The translations under genes and the position numbers were made by a program. This document shows, one piece after another, positions 34,717 through 46,748 of a stretch of DNA of 64,000 nucleotides; position 1 is the first letter of the stretch; every line of letters starts with the position of its first letter. The DNA comes from Zonotrichia leucophrys gambelii. Lineage: Eukaryota; Chordata; Aves; Passeriformes; Passerellidae. The notes beneath the pieces are model-generated. The model saw only the letters and a list, made by a program, of their open reading frames with translations. It ran no database searches and was not told the origin of the DNA. Location of the stretch: the NCBI RefSeq assembly GCF_028769735.1, contig NC_088172.1, positions 67,914,631 to 67,978,630 on the forward strand, read 5' to 3'.

Positions 34717-37700
34717 AAAACCCTCTTTATATGGGGGTCAATGTGAAACAATTTTTCTAATGTTAGGAAAAAATGAAAAGGAGCAAACTCAAGCAGCCAA
34801 ATTTCAGGATAGGAAGATAGGAAACATTTAGCAAGTCTGATGCATAAAATACAAAGCCTAGCTACACTAATACTTTTGACCCTGTTTCTCAAAAATCTGT
34901 TGGTAGAATTTTTTGACTGCTGAAGATGATACATCACCAGATTTTTTGCTATAATCAAATATCTTAAGTTCTTGGCCACGAATTTGAGTAAATTAATAAA
35001 TTAATTTCTTTAATTATATATAATGTTTACAATTGTCTTTAGTTATGTATACCTGAATAAAGAGAAAAAAATATCAAGGTTTCTGCTGAAAAGTATTCTG
35101 CTTCTAGCAAGGTTACCTGGAAGCTTTTGACTTAGTCTTATTCTGTTTCAGTCTAGTAATATTGCCAGGGTACTGAAAAAAATGTCATACTGTGACATTA
35201 CTAGTGGTTTATATTTCTAGCTGTGCTCCTATTTTCATCATTCCTTCACCTTCATCCTTCTGAGGACTTCAAGGAATGAAAGAAAATCTATAATTGGTTC
35301 TGTATCCATTAGCATAATTATACAGAGCAGACTGTGTAGTTGTCTTAATATGCTGTCCATACTGCAGCAACTGCATTTCAACTATAAAATGACTACTCTG
35401 ATCTTTTAAACCTTTGATAAGAGGAAGCATAATTACTGAAGTATTTCTCTGTGATCTGGTCCCTCAGCTGTCTTTGTTCTCCAGGAGACATGGTTAGGGT
35501 TTTTGTGTTAGAAGATGGTCATACTTCTGTTATAGTAGCCCCTAAAATAAATACTTCCATGTTTCTAGTAGTTTTCCAGTAGTTCTTCCCTAAATATTTC
35601 ACTTTTTCTCCCCCTAAATGTGTTTTATCCAGAATTTTGACCTCAGGTATTATATTAGACCAAATTCTTACTTGCTGCAAATTGTGTGGAGAATAGTCCA
35701 ACAGTCTCATTTACTGTTCATTGCATTGAGAGAGACAAGATTGCAGATTTCAAAGTAAAAGGAGAATCCAAAATGTTGTGACAAGCAGCAAACATGTCCA
35801 TCAATGTGGATATGGCAGCTCATGTTCTGCTTGCTGGATAGTCAGGACCCAGGCTGGGCACAAAGGAAAAAAGGTGTGCTCAGGAGAATTCAGCTTCTTA
35901 ACTGGCCTGCAGTTTGGTGGGCTATTATTTGATTCCTTCAGAAAATTTTGCCCAGATGTGTTGATATTGTGCTGTCTTGTTTTGTTTTTCAGGTTTTTGT
36001 TGGATTTTGTGTTCCCCTGGCGCCCCTGTGCACCCCAGTTTGCCTCCACAAGTCATAGGACTTTAACATGACAGTGAAGCAATGAGGGCTTTGGCTGCAG
36101 TGGTCTGCTTTGTAATTTTACATAAGTGTGCATCACCATTCCTTTCTTAATTTTTTTTTTTCATTTAGGGATGCAGTAATGACACCACCATATACCTTTT
36201 TATAACCTCACAACTCTTGCAAAATTTAATTGTGGAGTACCTCTGGTGCGCTGCCAGAATTCCCTGAGAAGTTGGCTCAATGATGTTTTTGTCATATTTC
36301 CTGTAAACTCCATACCTAGTGCATTTCAAAAGTTCCAAAATGAACATAAGAAAATGGTACTCGGTGCAGCTAAATTAATGTTTTCCTCCATTACTGTGCA
36401 AAGTTTGTCGTTTGCTGTATCTGAATACAGAAAATATATTCAGAAACTAATATGTAAAAAACATTATTTCAGAACTGGGTTGCTGAAAAGCAAGACAAAG
36501 GAAATAAAGTGCTAAATGGAGAAGAGTTAGTGGATCAAAACTTCTTTTACCTGCTGAAATGGTCTCCAGTTCTTATCTTAGGTGGGGAGAGTTTCAGTTA
36601 TAAAGAATGGCTTCATCCTAGCACCAGTCATCTGTGGTACTTTGGTGATAACGGCAGTGTCTGCATGATACATGATCTTTATCAACTTTGTGCCTTTTCT
36701 AACATTAAGTTACATTCTCAAGAGTAATTTCATGCCATTAATATCATCACTATCACCAGCAGATCTTTATTTGTGAATGAACTGAAATTGAAGCAAGTGC
36801 TTGTATAATTCCATACTTTTTCTATTTGTAGGTCACAGGATTTTTTTGTTGTTGCTCACTGCTTGCTTTCAGGCAATGAATCTTGTTTTGCAGGGGTGGA
36901 TCTGGTCTTGCGTGAAGTTCTTTCAGCTTTGCAGTTTGCAGTAGTTCCTGAGTGAAGCAAAAAAATGTTTCCCTTTTCTGCATTGCCTTTTAGGATTCAG
37001 GTAAACTGGAGCTCTAGGACTAATTCCCTATCTAACCTCTGTCTTGTAGGAAACTCTCGCTTTATATATAGACTTGATGCATCGCTGTATTTTGATAACT
37101 CTTGTTTCAGTAGCTGGGACACTGAATTAATGCAGTATATAGCTGTTAATTCTCAAAAATATCTCATTAGTAGCTAAAAAAAAATGTTTTAATTCAGACA
37201 CAGTACAGGCAAAACATAAGCAAGAAAGATAGCTCATATGCAGTGGTGTTGCAGCATTGACTCAATTGTTTTCTTTTCCTCTTAAATCTGTTATTCATCA
37301 CTACTGACATTCTGAAAAATGAGAAAATTATGGCATAAATAATGCTGCCTCAGTTAGTACTCCCTTACCTATACAGTTAATAAACATTATTTTTTAAATA
37401 TTAAGCTTATACATTAAATACTTTATATGTTACATAAAGTGTCAAAGAAGGAAGGAGGTAAAATTAATTTTTCATTATAGAATAAAACAAGGACCAAATT
37501 AACGTTGCCTGAAAATACAGTGGGTGATGGAGTATTATTTAGCATTGGGAGATCAGGAAAGCTTTCGTAAGAAACTCATTTGCTGACTTTTTTTGTAAAA
37601 GAGTTGTTTTGAAAAGTAGCTCTGCAAAAAAAAAAGGGAGCAATTTCTTCTTAAAATAACTGATAATTGGAAAAAGATGAGAAATTGACTTGACTCCCTT

Positions 37701-38406
37701 ATTAAGGATTACTTGTTATATACTGGCTAGAAACTGCAAACTGTATATCCAACCTCAATTCTTCATCTATAAGTGGTTTTTTTGATGTGTTTGAGAATAA
37801 GCAGTACCTGTATTAACATTTTCATGGGGAATTTTCATTGGGATGTGAGATGACTTTTACTCTGTGTTTCATGAAGCTTTTAATTTTTGTGCATGCTAAT
37901 GATGCATTTTGTTAGATTTCTTTGGTTATTTTCCATATTGCACACAGAGAAGGAAGGTTTTAGTTCCATGCTGATGTTCCCAGCTAAAACCTGAGGACTC
38001 CTAACATGCTGCTGTTTATCACGTCACTTAGTGTCACTTTCAATGTGACAGAAGAGTACAGTCCCTGAAGGACCTTCCCACACTTCATTAACATCCACTA
38101 AAAACCATTAAAAATATTAATGAGAATTGATTTCTTCAATAAAAAGAGTGATAAAGATTAAATGTGGACCATCAGATAAATGCCATGAACAACCAGCAGT
38201 ATCAGGGATGAATCTGTGCAAACTATCACCTTTGAACATTAGTGTTAAGTAGGAAGGCTTTGAGCTAGCCATAAATTTCAATCCAGATGAAAGCCTACAC
38301 TTACAAACTAACTCAAGCAAATGTGTAGTTTAGAAAAGACTCAGACGTTTATACTTCCAGTCACAAAATTGCAGTTTTAAGTTTTTTCTGCCTTTTAATA
38401 GATGTG

Positions 38407-38490
38407 TTTGTTTGTTTGTTTGGGTTTGGGTTTTTTTTTTTGTTTTGTTTTGTTTGGGGGTTTTTTGTGCTTTGGTTTGGTTTTTTTTTC
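38407..38490. repeat. T/G-rich simple repeat, (TTTG)n-like
   Basis: Starts with uninterrupted TTTG units and degenerates into T-runs and G-runs. It accounts for the lysine-, threonine- and glutamine-rich minus-strand frame across it. Confidence 0.9.
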
Positions 38491-39659
38491 CCAAGTATGA
38501 GCATTTTATAGCTTTTTGTATTAGAAATCCTGAGTTTTTTATAAAGAAAGAGGAAGTCTTATCCCCTGTTCTTGCAGAGCCACCAGCACACAGTGTTGGG
38601 CTCCTTACCTGGTATTTTCTGTCTCTCTTGTATCTGAAACAAAAGATGGTTGTAACATGAGGTGGACTTGTTGCTCCTGAATGAGAATAGAAGTTGGGTA
38701 GCACCAGGTGGCTGCTTTGTTCACTCGCTTTGCTGTTGCTGTTCTTTAACCATCTGACTCAACACGTTGCTCTGTTGGAAATACTGGATCTTGACTCTCA
38801 TAAATCATACACAGAGATATTTTGTAAATTTTTAAGAGGTTTGTTCATGTGCTAAACTTGCATTCTCTTTCACCCTTTATGTGGTGTACCTGGAAAAGCA
38901 TGTTCTCTCTTCTGTAATCAAAATGTCATCTTCATGCAAAGGAGTCAAATGTAGAGAAAGTTGGTGGGATTTGGCTGTACCATTCTTTCGGTTTGCTGCC
39001 TGTCTTGCTGAACACTGTGGCCAGAAACCACTGGCTAATAGCCACAGATCCTAATGTCTGCCCTTTGTGTTCAGGAACTTGGACAGAGACAACCACTTCT
39101 GTTGCATTGAGTACCAGTCCCACAGGAAACAGAAAACCATACTGACCTGAGAGGGGAAGATTCTGTGATTCAGAAGTTGTGCTGATTCCTTAATTTTCCC
39201 CAAAAGTAGGAAATTCAGTAGTGTACAACCCTCTTCTGAAACAAGACAAATCAGCCAGGTAGGCTTTCTCTCCTGAGGCTGTGAATGTTGTTTCTGAAAC
39301 ACTCATGTCCTCTGCTGTCCTGTATAACTCTTTGTTCATGTATGCTGCTAAATGAAAAACAAGAAACACCTAGTAAATTGTTGGCCCTCTGTGATCAATT
39401 AATAATCGTTACTTCTTTCCAAAGTGGCTGCAGACTGTACATCAGGGATCTGCATCGATAGCAAAGAAATCCGTCAGTGCTACTTACAGTTTGAAAGCTC
39501 TTTGCTGTTCATTTGTTGAGCTCCTGGAGTGCTTGTTCCTTTGCATTCCTCAAGTTTGTAAGATTCCTTTAGAAAAACAGAGCAGTCTGGCTTAGGTGCT
39601 TGTAATGGTTTGTGCGCTATGTCTGATTTATACATACAGCATTCCTGGAGGGGTCTATT

Positions 39660-39720
39660 ATCTTATGACTATTAATGATCTTACTATCTTTTGGCTATTA
39701 ATGATGTTATTATCTTACAT
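39660..39720. repeat. Short 26-bp imperfect tandem repeat
   Basis: Units begin ATCTT at 39660, 39686 and 39712 (the third partial). The shared core is GGCTATTAATGAT or GACTATTAATGAT. Only about 2.3 copies. No function seen. Confidence 0.85.
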
Positions 39721-40014
39721 ACAAGCCTGTCCAAGATAAGAAAATGAATAACTAGGTAACTCCCAGTGCAAATAATTTTGAACATCTGTCTGCCCTGAAC
39801 ATCCAACAGCCATGGTTGAAGTAGGACGTGAGCTGGCCCAAGGGAACTGGGACCAGTGGCAGGAGTTTCAGCAATGTAGAGTCTTGCCTGTGTTTTGAAC
39901 AGCTTGCTGAAAACTATGGATAGTGTTGGTCTGGTACCAGCCCTAACAAATTAATTGTTGTATTGCAGCTGTTTGTATTCATTATATGTCCATGTGTTTT
40001 GTATTTAGAAGGTG

Positions 40015-40215
40015 GCAACCTTAAAAAGACCTTGAAAAATTTCCTAGTCCATGCTTCGGTCCCTGAGGCAGATCAGCTATGCCTCAATCTTCTCTAATGA
40101 TGTCTGTTTGTCAGGCCTGTTGTCAAAAACCCCTCCAGTGGTGGTTCTGCCAATGAACCCACACAACCTTTTCAGTGTTTTTCTCTCCCTACTGCTGGAA
40201 AGATTGTCCTGAATT
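40015..40215 (-). mobile_element. Possible ancient CR1/L3 fragment (antisense)
   Basis: 'ttaaaaagaccttgaaaaat' with 'ttcctagtccatgc', followed by 'aacccctccagtggtggttc', resembles the antisense start of an old CR1/L3 3' end. The similarity is weak and the borders are guesses. Confidence 0.4.
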
Positions 40216-43200
40216 TGACAGCAAGAGAGGTTCATGTTGAGCGTAACTATTGCTGTTCATTGGCAGCAATGGAAAATTATATATAAATTTTTGGAAAATA
40301 TATATATATAAATTATTGGAAAATAATATATTTTCTTGTTCTTTGCAGCAGTATGTAATCAACCTGGTAGATGTTACCAGCCTTCCCTTCCTTATATTGG
40401 GCAACAACAAGTCCTTCCTTGGGGGGAAGGCTTTGCAGCTGGCTGGCTTTTTTTTACCTTTCATACAAACTGTCTTCTCCTTCTTGAAAGATGGTAGCCA
40501 AACACACAAAGAGCCTTCTCAGTCCTGAGCAAAAGGATAATTTTCTGGTTTTCAGGCTCTCTTTCTATTTTCAAGTCGAGATGAAGACACTCTTTTTCAA
40601 GAACAGAATGAATTTTGTACTCATGGGCATGCTGTAATCCTCAGATCCCTTTCCAGAGAACTGCTGCACTGAGACATACTCCATCCCATATACTCCTTTG
40701 GGTTACAATTGTCTTGGATGTATGGCATTCTCTGTTTCCAGATCAATTTATGCACCTTGATCTCTAATGCTGTCTTTTGAAGCTTCTCCACCCTTGATGC
40801 TATTTGCTAAGTAAATTCTGGAACAGAATTAAAGAAGATAACATGAGTTTCAAGGCACACATAACAAAGCAGCAAAGTGATCTCATTGCAAATAATTCCA
40901 AATATTTCCAGTAGAGCCTGCTACTGATCTAGAAGCCCCAGTGTTACAAACCAAAATTTTAACTTAATGTATTTTAGTTCTGTGGTACAACAGGACCCAA
41001 GAGAGCTCATTTTAACACTTTGCTAAGCTCTTGATGATAAGTTGTGGGAAGCAAAGATGTTCTTTTTTCCAGCATGAAAATTCCCCCATGTACACTTTGT
41101 GACAGTAATGGGCTTCCCTTGTCTGATGTATAAACATGCTCCTTTTGGGTGGATGGTTTATAAATATATGAAAGCCATATCCATACAGAGATTGATTTTA
41201 TTTAGTTTCCTGGTTAAACTCCTTGCCATGCTCAGCTGTGCTGCTGACTACCTTTTCCAAGAGGATAAACTATAAACAGAGAATTTACTTCAAAAAAAAA
41301 AGAGTTGCAAGTGAAAAAAATTTTCTTATATCTGATATGTGGAGAAAGATATGTTTCCCTTTGAAATTAGGATGTGGGAAAGACATATATCTAGTAGAAT
41401 ATCTGAAAACAATCAGCTCTTTGTTTTTAATTGAATTACAATTTTCAGTCATCAGGGGAAGAACTTTCATACTGATCTTGATTTCTTACTGCAAAAAAAC
41501 AATCGACTTTGTAACCCGTGTGAAAGGTTCAAAGCTGAGCTGACATTTACTATTGTCTTACTGTACTAAAGAAACTTTTAAGCTTGTATTGGGACATCAT
41601 TTTTAGTCGAACAGTGATAGACATCTCAAAAGAGTGATGGATGTGTACTTAAACTACTGGAGAGCAACTATCTTCCATGAATTTTACATTCAGTGAGTCA
41701 TTTAGATGACCAAAGAATGGCACCTTGGCTGGATGGTCTCTACTGTATAAAAGGAGTAAAGAAAGCTTCTTTGTAGTAATTATTGTAATTAAGATTGGGT
41801 ATTTTTACTAGGAGGATAAACAACTTGACATCTTAAGGAACCTGGGTTTTTCCTTTGGCAAAAAAATTGTCCCTGTGTAACTCGCATGGCCAACATCCTA
41901 ATACCTTAGTGGCTGAAGTGCTACTCAGAAATCACCAGAAAAATTAGAGTACCTCTTCAACATACAGCAAGTTGCAATGTACTTTTTTAACTCTCAAAGT
42001 TTAGCAGTCCTTTAGTGTAATATGTACTACAGCTTTTTTTGTCTGGACTCCGATAGGTAAAAAAATCATTTGTTTATTTGCTTCTTGGAATTTTATGATG
42101 GCATGGGAATGGCTAGTTGACAGAATATAAAAACAGAGTTCTGTGTGTCCAAGCATTTGGATCTCGTTATTTCTGCTCAGTATTAAAATTATTATCCATG
42201 GTAACTAGCTTCTGCTTCTCTATGCAGGCAATAGGTAGGCTGAGGTAGAATCGAATCGATCTCTGAAAATGGTGGTAGGCAAGAGACAAAAGTGCTTGCT
42301 TGGAGTAGGCATGTACTATGACTCATTGAAGCTGTCACTGGTGGGAAGAAAATTAAAAGTGTATTCCCTCTGCAGAGTTGACTAAGTTGAAGAAATACAC
42401 AGAAGACTAGAAAGAAAGTTTTAAAGCTGCTTCCCTCCTCCTCCTCCTTTTCTTGCTTCACTGAAGCAGTGTGGTATAAGTGCCTTCTATTTCTTGGTAT
42501 TTGAGTTTACCTTAGAGAATTGAAAGAAATAAAGCAAACCTTGGGTTTAATAGAACTCTCCTTAATTCTTCCACATATTATAGACTAATAGTACTTTAAA
42601 ATAGTCACTTGGAATGTTAACGGTCTTAATAACCCATTAAAGAAAAAAGTCCTAAACTACCTCCTGAGAAAGATGAGTTTTACTATCAGTATACAAATAT
42701 CCATCTTCTGAAGAATTTTACTTTTAAAATTAAGGTCCTAAACAGGTGGATGAAATTTAATAAAAAGTAGATATCTAGCTATAGTGCTTAAAAAACCAAA
42801 CAAGCAAAACCTTTCTAGTTTAAACAATGTAGTCAGTATCTCAGGAAACAACAGCCTCTCATCTTCAGAATCTGAGAATGGACAAGAGCTTTTACACCAT
42901 CTACTTCCCTTCAGTAGAGGTGCTGTGAAGTCATTCCTTGCTGCTAGAAGCTCTCAGTGGGCAGGGTGCTCTGCCTGTGATCACAGACACAGCTGGGCCC
43001 AGTTTGACTTAGCAGATGAGACTAATGCCCAATATCCTCATCATGGTAGATGCCCTTCTTCTCTTCGTGCCCATAAGAACTTGGGGGTCCCAAAGTGTTC
43101 ATCAGTGTTTTTTCTTCCAGTCTTAAGAGCTCAGTTTTCTATTTTGGATCCTATAAGGAGGTCATGAGGAGCTTTGACTTGGAAAGACTTGTCTCTCACC

Positions 43201-43902
43201 TTGACAGGTCTGCATTATAGATGGGAGCAGCGACTTGCATCTGCAGTGTTCAATGGGCTGATAACTCACTGAGGCTCTTCCTGGCTTAGGAGTTTAACAG
43301 CTGCTGCAGATCAATTGCTGGACTATTTGTTTTACTAAATTGCCCTTCTGTCTTCCATATCACCCAGTATCACAGCGAAATGCCATGTTATTATAAACTG
43401 GCAGAAGACTGTAAAGCAAAGAGTGAAAATGTATGTGTATGTAGTTTCTTTGGTTTTACACAATAATTTCAAATGAATGTGAAGAGAGCACAAGAGGTTG
43501 GAGTTGAAAGCCTGTTATGGAGAAAATATACAGAATGTGCTTGTGACTCTGGACATAGCTTTGTTCTGCTGGCTCAGTTCTTGGAGAAAACAACAACTTT
43601 TTATTGCTGTATTAACAGCATTAGCTGTTACCCTGAGCAAATCTTTATTCCTGACACACCTGGCCAGTGGCTGAAGCAATATTTTTATACTTAGTCACAA
43701 AGAATTATTTGTTTGTCCAAAAAAAAAATCCCTCCTGTGGTGATTTACTATTTGTTGTTTTGGTTTTGCTGCCTTTTTTTTTTCTTGTACTCTTGGGTAA
43801 ATAGTAAGCTTCTAAGGAAAACCACAAACTACCACCACCAAAACGTTTTTCCTTTATTCAGGGAAAATATTAGATTCTTATATATCTGACCCTTTATTTT
43901 GA
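40216..43902. other. AT-rich non-coding sequence, no gene seen
   Basis: Includes an AT-rich patch at 40270-40335 (TA-dinucleotide run). The frames 41223-41543 plus (106 aa) and 42784-43167 plus (127 aa) have no recognised domain and are probably chance. Confidence 0.5.
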
Positions 43903-43975
43903 TGCCGAATTTTGCCCCAAAAGGCGAGAATAACTGCCTAAGAGACTCAAGTAAGTCAACATAGACAGGAGGTAT

Positions 43976-44045
43976 TTTATTACGACGCGTCGGAGAAATC
44001 ACAAAGGGATTTCTAGCTATCTCATGACAGAAGCAAGCTTTTATA
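43976..44045 (-). promoter_or_regulatory. LTR core: TATA box and poly(A) signal
   Basis: TATAAAA at 44039-44045 and AATAAA at 43976-43981 read on the minus strand. The flanking plus-strand motif TTATTACGACGCG is shared with the other ERV's R region. Confidence 0.65.
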
Positions 44046-44089
44046 CAGTCTTGGGTGCAGGGTTACATCATATTCATAAGAGGCGTGGT

Positions 44090-44110
44090 GTGGGCGGAGC
44101 GTGGGCGGAG
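44090..44110 (-). promoter_or_regulatory. Twin GC boxes upstream of the LTR TATA
   Basis: GTGGGCGGAG occurs at 44090-44099 and again at 44101-44110. GGGCGG is the core Sp1/KLF site. The copies are 11 bp apart, about one helical turn, and lie 45-70 bp upstream of the TATA box. Binding is inferred from motif and position. Confidence 0.6.
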
Positions 44111-44378
44111 ACATCTATTTTGAGGATTATTCTTGGTGGTCCTTCCGGTCCTTCATCGCGGGCAAGGGTCTTCTGATGAGTCTTCCTCTTTAAACTTTTG
44201 AACTCCTATCCTAATATGGTCAATTCCCAGTGTACTTGGCTTGGTTCCCATGGCTTGGCACGGCTCTTAGGGTCAGTTTGACATTATTAGCTCTGATCAT
44301 GCTTAGCTTGTCAATTCCCTTATCCCTATCTCTCTTTATTGTTTGCCCTGCTTACCAAACTTCAAACAGAAGGATCCA

Positions 44379-44486
44379 CCAGGATTGCTTCTGGATTAAT
44401 GAATAACCTATCATACAGCATTATCAATAATTCCAGGATTGCTTCTGGATTAATGAATAACCTACCATACAGCATCATAAGCAATT
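44379..44486. repeat. 54-bp tandem duplication in U3-like sequence
   Basis: Copies at 44379-44432 and 44433-44486, both beginning CCAGGATTGCTTCTGGATTA and differing at only a few positions. Direct repeats in U3 are commonly transcriptional enhancers in retroviruses. Seen directly; the function is inferred. Confidence 0.95.
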
Positions 44487-45014
44487 CCTGAGTGTGGATG
44501 GGGGCGAATCCCCTTGTACCTAACATGAGACCACCCGCCGGTGATATGGGATATGGCTCTAGTGTTAGGGGTCGCGTGAGTAGCTAATGGGATGGGAATG
44601 GGATAGGACTGCTCAGGGTTGATTTTCAGTCTGTGGCTCTGCCTAAGCATTTTGATAACAAAATTATGTTCTTGTGCAGTAGTAAAATGCTGATCGGATG
44701 GGCAGTTTGGGGCTTCAATTTTAGAGGTAAAATGCAAAGGAGAGAAGTGAAAAAAAAAACTCTCTAAACCTTGAAAACATGAATGTATTTTGCATATAAT
44801 GAAATCTGCAAACCTTTAGAAAAAAAAAATTTGATTTAAAACTTAGACAAAGATATTTCACCTAACTATACCAGCAAACAGAACAAAGATTATTATTATT
44901 TTTTTTTTGATGGAAAAGGAGGCATGGCCAGCAGGTTGAGGGAGATGATTCTCCCCCTCTGCTCTGTTCTCATAAACCCACCTTGGAGTAATGGGTATTA
45001 TTCTGGGGCTCCCA

Positions 45015-45465
45015 GTATAAGAAGAGTGGGGACGTGTTGGAGGGAGCCCAGAGGAGGGCTAGGAGGATGATCAAGAGCTGGAGTTTCTCTACTATGAAGA
45101 GGACAGCCTAAGAGGTTCAGCCTGGAGAGGAGTAGAGTCAGGGAAAACCTTGTGGCAGCTTTCCAGTGTCTGAAGGGGCCCTGCAGGAAGGCTGGAGAGG
45201 GACTTTTCACAAGGGTGTGCAGTGATAGACAAGGGTAAGTGGCATTAAACTGAGAGTAGAGTTCAGTTAGATTTTAGGAAGAAATTCTTTACTGTAAGTG
45301 TCGTAAGGCACTGGATCAGGTTGCCCAGAGAAGCTGTGCATGCCAAGACCAGGTTGGATGCAGATTTGAGCAATCTGATCTAGCAGAAGCTGTCCCTTCC
45401 CATGGCAGGGTTGTTGGAACTAGATGAACTTAAAGATTTCTTCCAACTCAAACTATTCTGCCATT
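45015..45465 (+). mobile_element. CR1 LINE 3' end (sense)
   Basis: Sense-order landmarks: 'ggagggagcccagaggaggg', 'ggatgatcaagagctggagt', 'gttcagcctggagaggagta', 'cttgtggcagctttccagtg', 'ttaggaagaaattctttact', 'caggttgcccagagaagctg', 'tcccttcccatggcagggtt', and the end 'tcttccaactcaaactattc' with 'tgcca'. It is 5'-truncated, about 450 bp, and less diverged than the 5131 copy. The minus-strand frame 44998-45210 is a shadow. Confidence 0.94.
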
Positions 45466-46726
45466 TTAATTTACTGTATCTGGCTATGCTACTGACTAAA
45501 GGTGTTCTCATTGTCTGTTTCTGCCCCTATGTCCAATAGACCATACTGATCCAGTGGTTCTGTCATCAGCACTCTTTTGTGCCTTTGTGCTGCTGGAAAA
45601 CTTGTCATTTTACCACTGCCTCTGATGCTGTTGGCTGATGAGATTTCTGGCCCAAAGTGTATCAACATGAGGAATCAATGCCCAGAAGCAACTACCTCCT
45701 TGTCTTTAGCTCTGCTCTTCAGTGATGGCACAATAGAAAGCCATTAGACCTTCTATGATGTAGTGTTACATAATCACATATTTGCCTATTTTTGGGTCTT
45801 CTTTCCTTTTGACTTTGTGAGTTCTTGCACAGAGTGACAGGAGTACTTTCTGTGAAGATAAGGGCCTTTTCCAGTACAAAGCTGTGTTACTGTCAAAGAT
45901 GGAAGTGTACAACCACACAAGGACTTTGAAGGTGCTAGAAGAAGAAACGGATGTGAATTCTGTTTTGTTAAATGCTTGGAACTGATGTTGCTATTTTGTT
46001 ATGGACTCCCTCCTGAATCAGTGTATAAAATTTTGTGATCATTAGGGTCCATTTTAAAATTAGAGCCTTACAAGGAAAACGGACACTGGAAATGTCGGCT
46101 GTGTTTTTGCTTTTTCTATGCTAGAAGGTAGGGACAGTGGGTATCAAGATAATTTTACATCATGCAATCAAGAAAAAGAAAAATTAAAAAGAAAAAGGTG
46201 CTCATCAGTTTTGTTTTCAAAGGAACCTATTTCACGTTGAATTGTCTTTGAGTTATACAATGCAAAGAGGGTGAGCTGGGGACATGCATGAAAGGAGGAA
46301 TCAGCTGCTATACGATACAGTTGGCTGTTTCCTAATGTTTCTTAATGAACAAGAGAATGAGACCGGGCCTTAAAATAGAATTTGGGGGAGGGAGGAGAGA
46401 ATAAAGTTCCCTAAAGTATAATTAACTAGAGAGACACTTTTCTATACTCATTTATATTAATCTTCAAAAGTAAGACTAAAAGTAGGAGAAAAATACAAAG
46501 GAACTAGGGTGAAGTAATTTTCTCTACTTTCTTAACACTTACAAATTAAGTCTTGCTTAAAAATAGGAAAAGAAAAGAAAATGTTGACTTCAAGGAAGGG
46601 CCTTCAGGGCAACAATATAAAATTATATGGATATTTAACTGCTCTGTATCATGGTGCCATAATTAAGACAAAGTACCTTACAATTATTCTTCCTATGAGG
46701 TTAATGCATACAGTGAGTTTGAATTA

Positions 46727-46748
46727 AAAATTAATATATATTAATTTT
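46727..46748. repeat. 22-bp perfect AT palindrome
   Basis: The positions pair perfectly about a centre at 46737/46738 (AAAATTAATAT and its complement). In AT-rich DNA this has limited significance. Confidence 0.9.

Larger units (their letters stand above)
34717..40014. other. AT-rich non-coding sequence, no gene seen
   Basis: About 5.3 kb with no recognised gene. The frames 35778-36071 plus, 36246-36515 plus and 38330-38704 minus lack domain signatures; the last translates a simple repeat. Local repeats are listed separately. Confidence 0.5.
43903..44740 (-). mobile_element. Isolated retroviral LTR-like segment (solo LTR or ERV remnant)
   Basis: In minus orientation it carries a TATAAAA (44039-44045), then AATAAA (43976-43981) in a CpG-rich tract, the same order and spacing (about 60 nt) as in the 11842 ERV's LTRs. 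Upstream in U3 are two GC boxes and a 54-bp duplication. The left end could be TGCCGAATTTTG at 43903. The right end is uncertain: a CA at 44368 is one candidate, but U3-like repeats extend further, to perhaps 44740. No pol or PBS is seen on the left, so a solo LTR is likeliest. The frame at 44462-44737 (91 aa) lies in its upstream part and I do not recognise it. Confidence 0.65.

Noticed and set aside
38330..38704. 124-aa minus-strand frame rich in Lys, Thr and Gln
   Set aside because: It is the translation of the T/G-rich simple repeat at 38407-38490.
40270..40335. AT-rich patch as a replication origin or matrix attachment site
   Set aside because: It is just a short TA-dinucleotide run. 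AT content alone is not evidence.
44998..45210. 70-aa minus-strand frame
   Set aside because: It is antisense to the CR1 3' end at 45015-45465.
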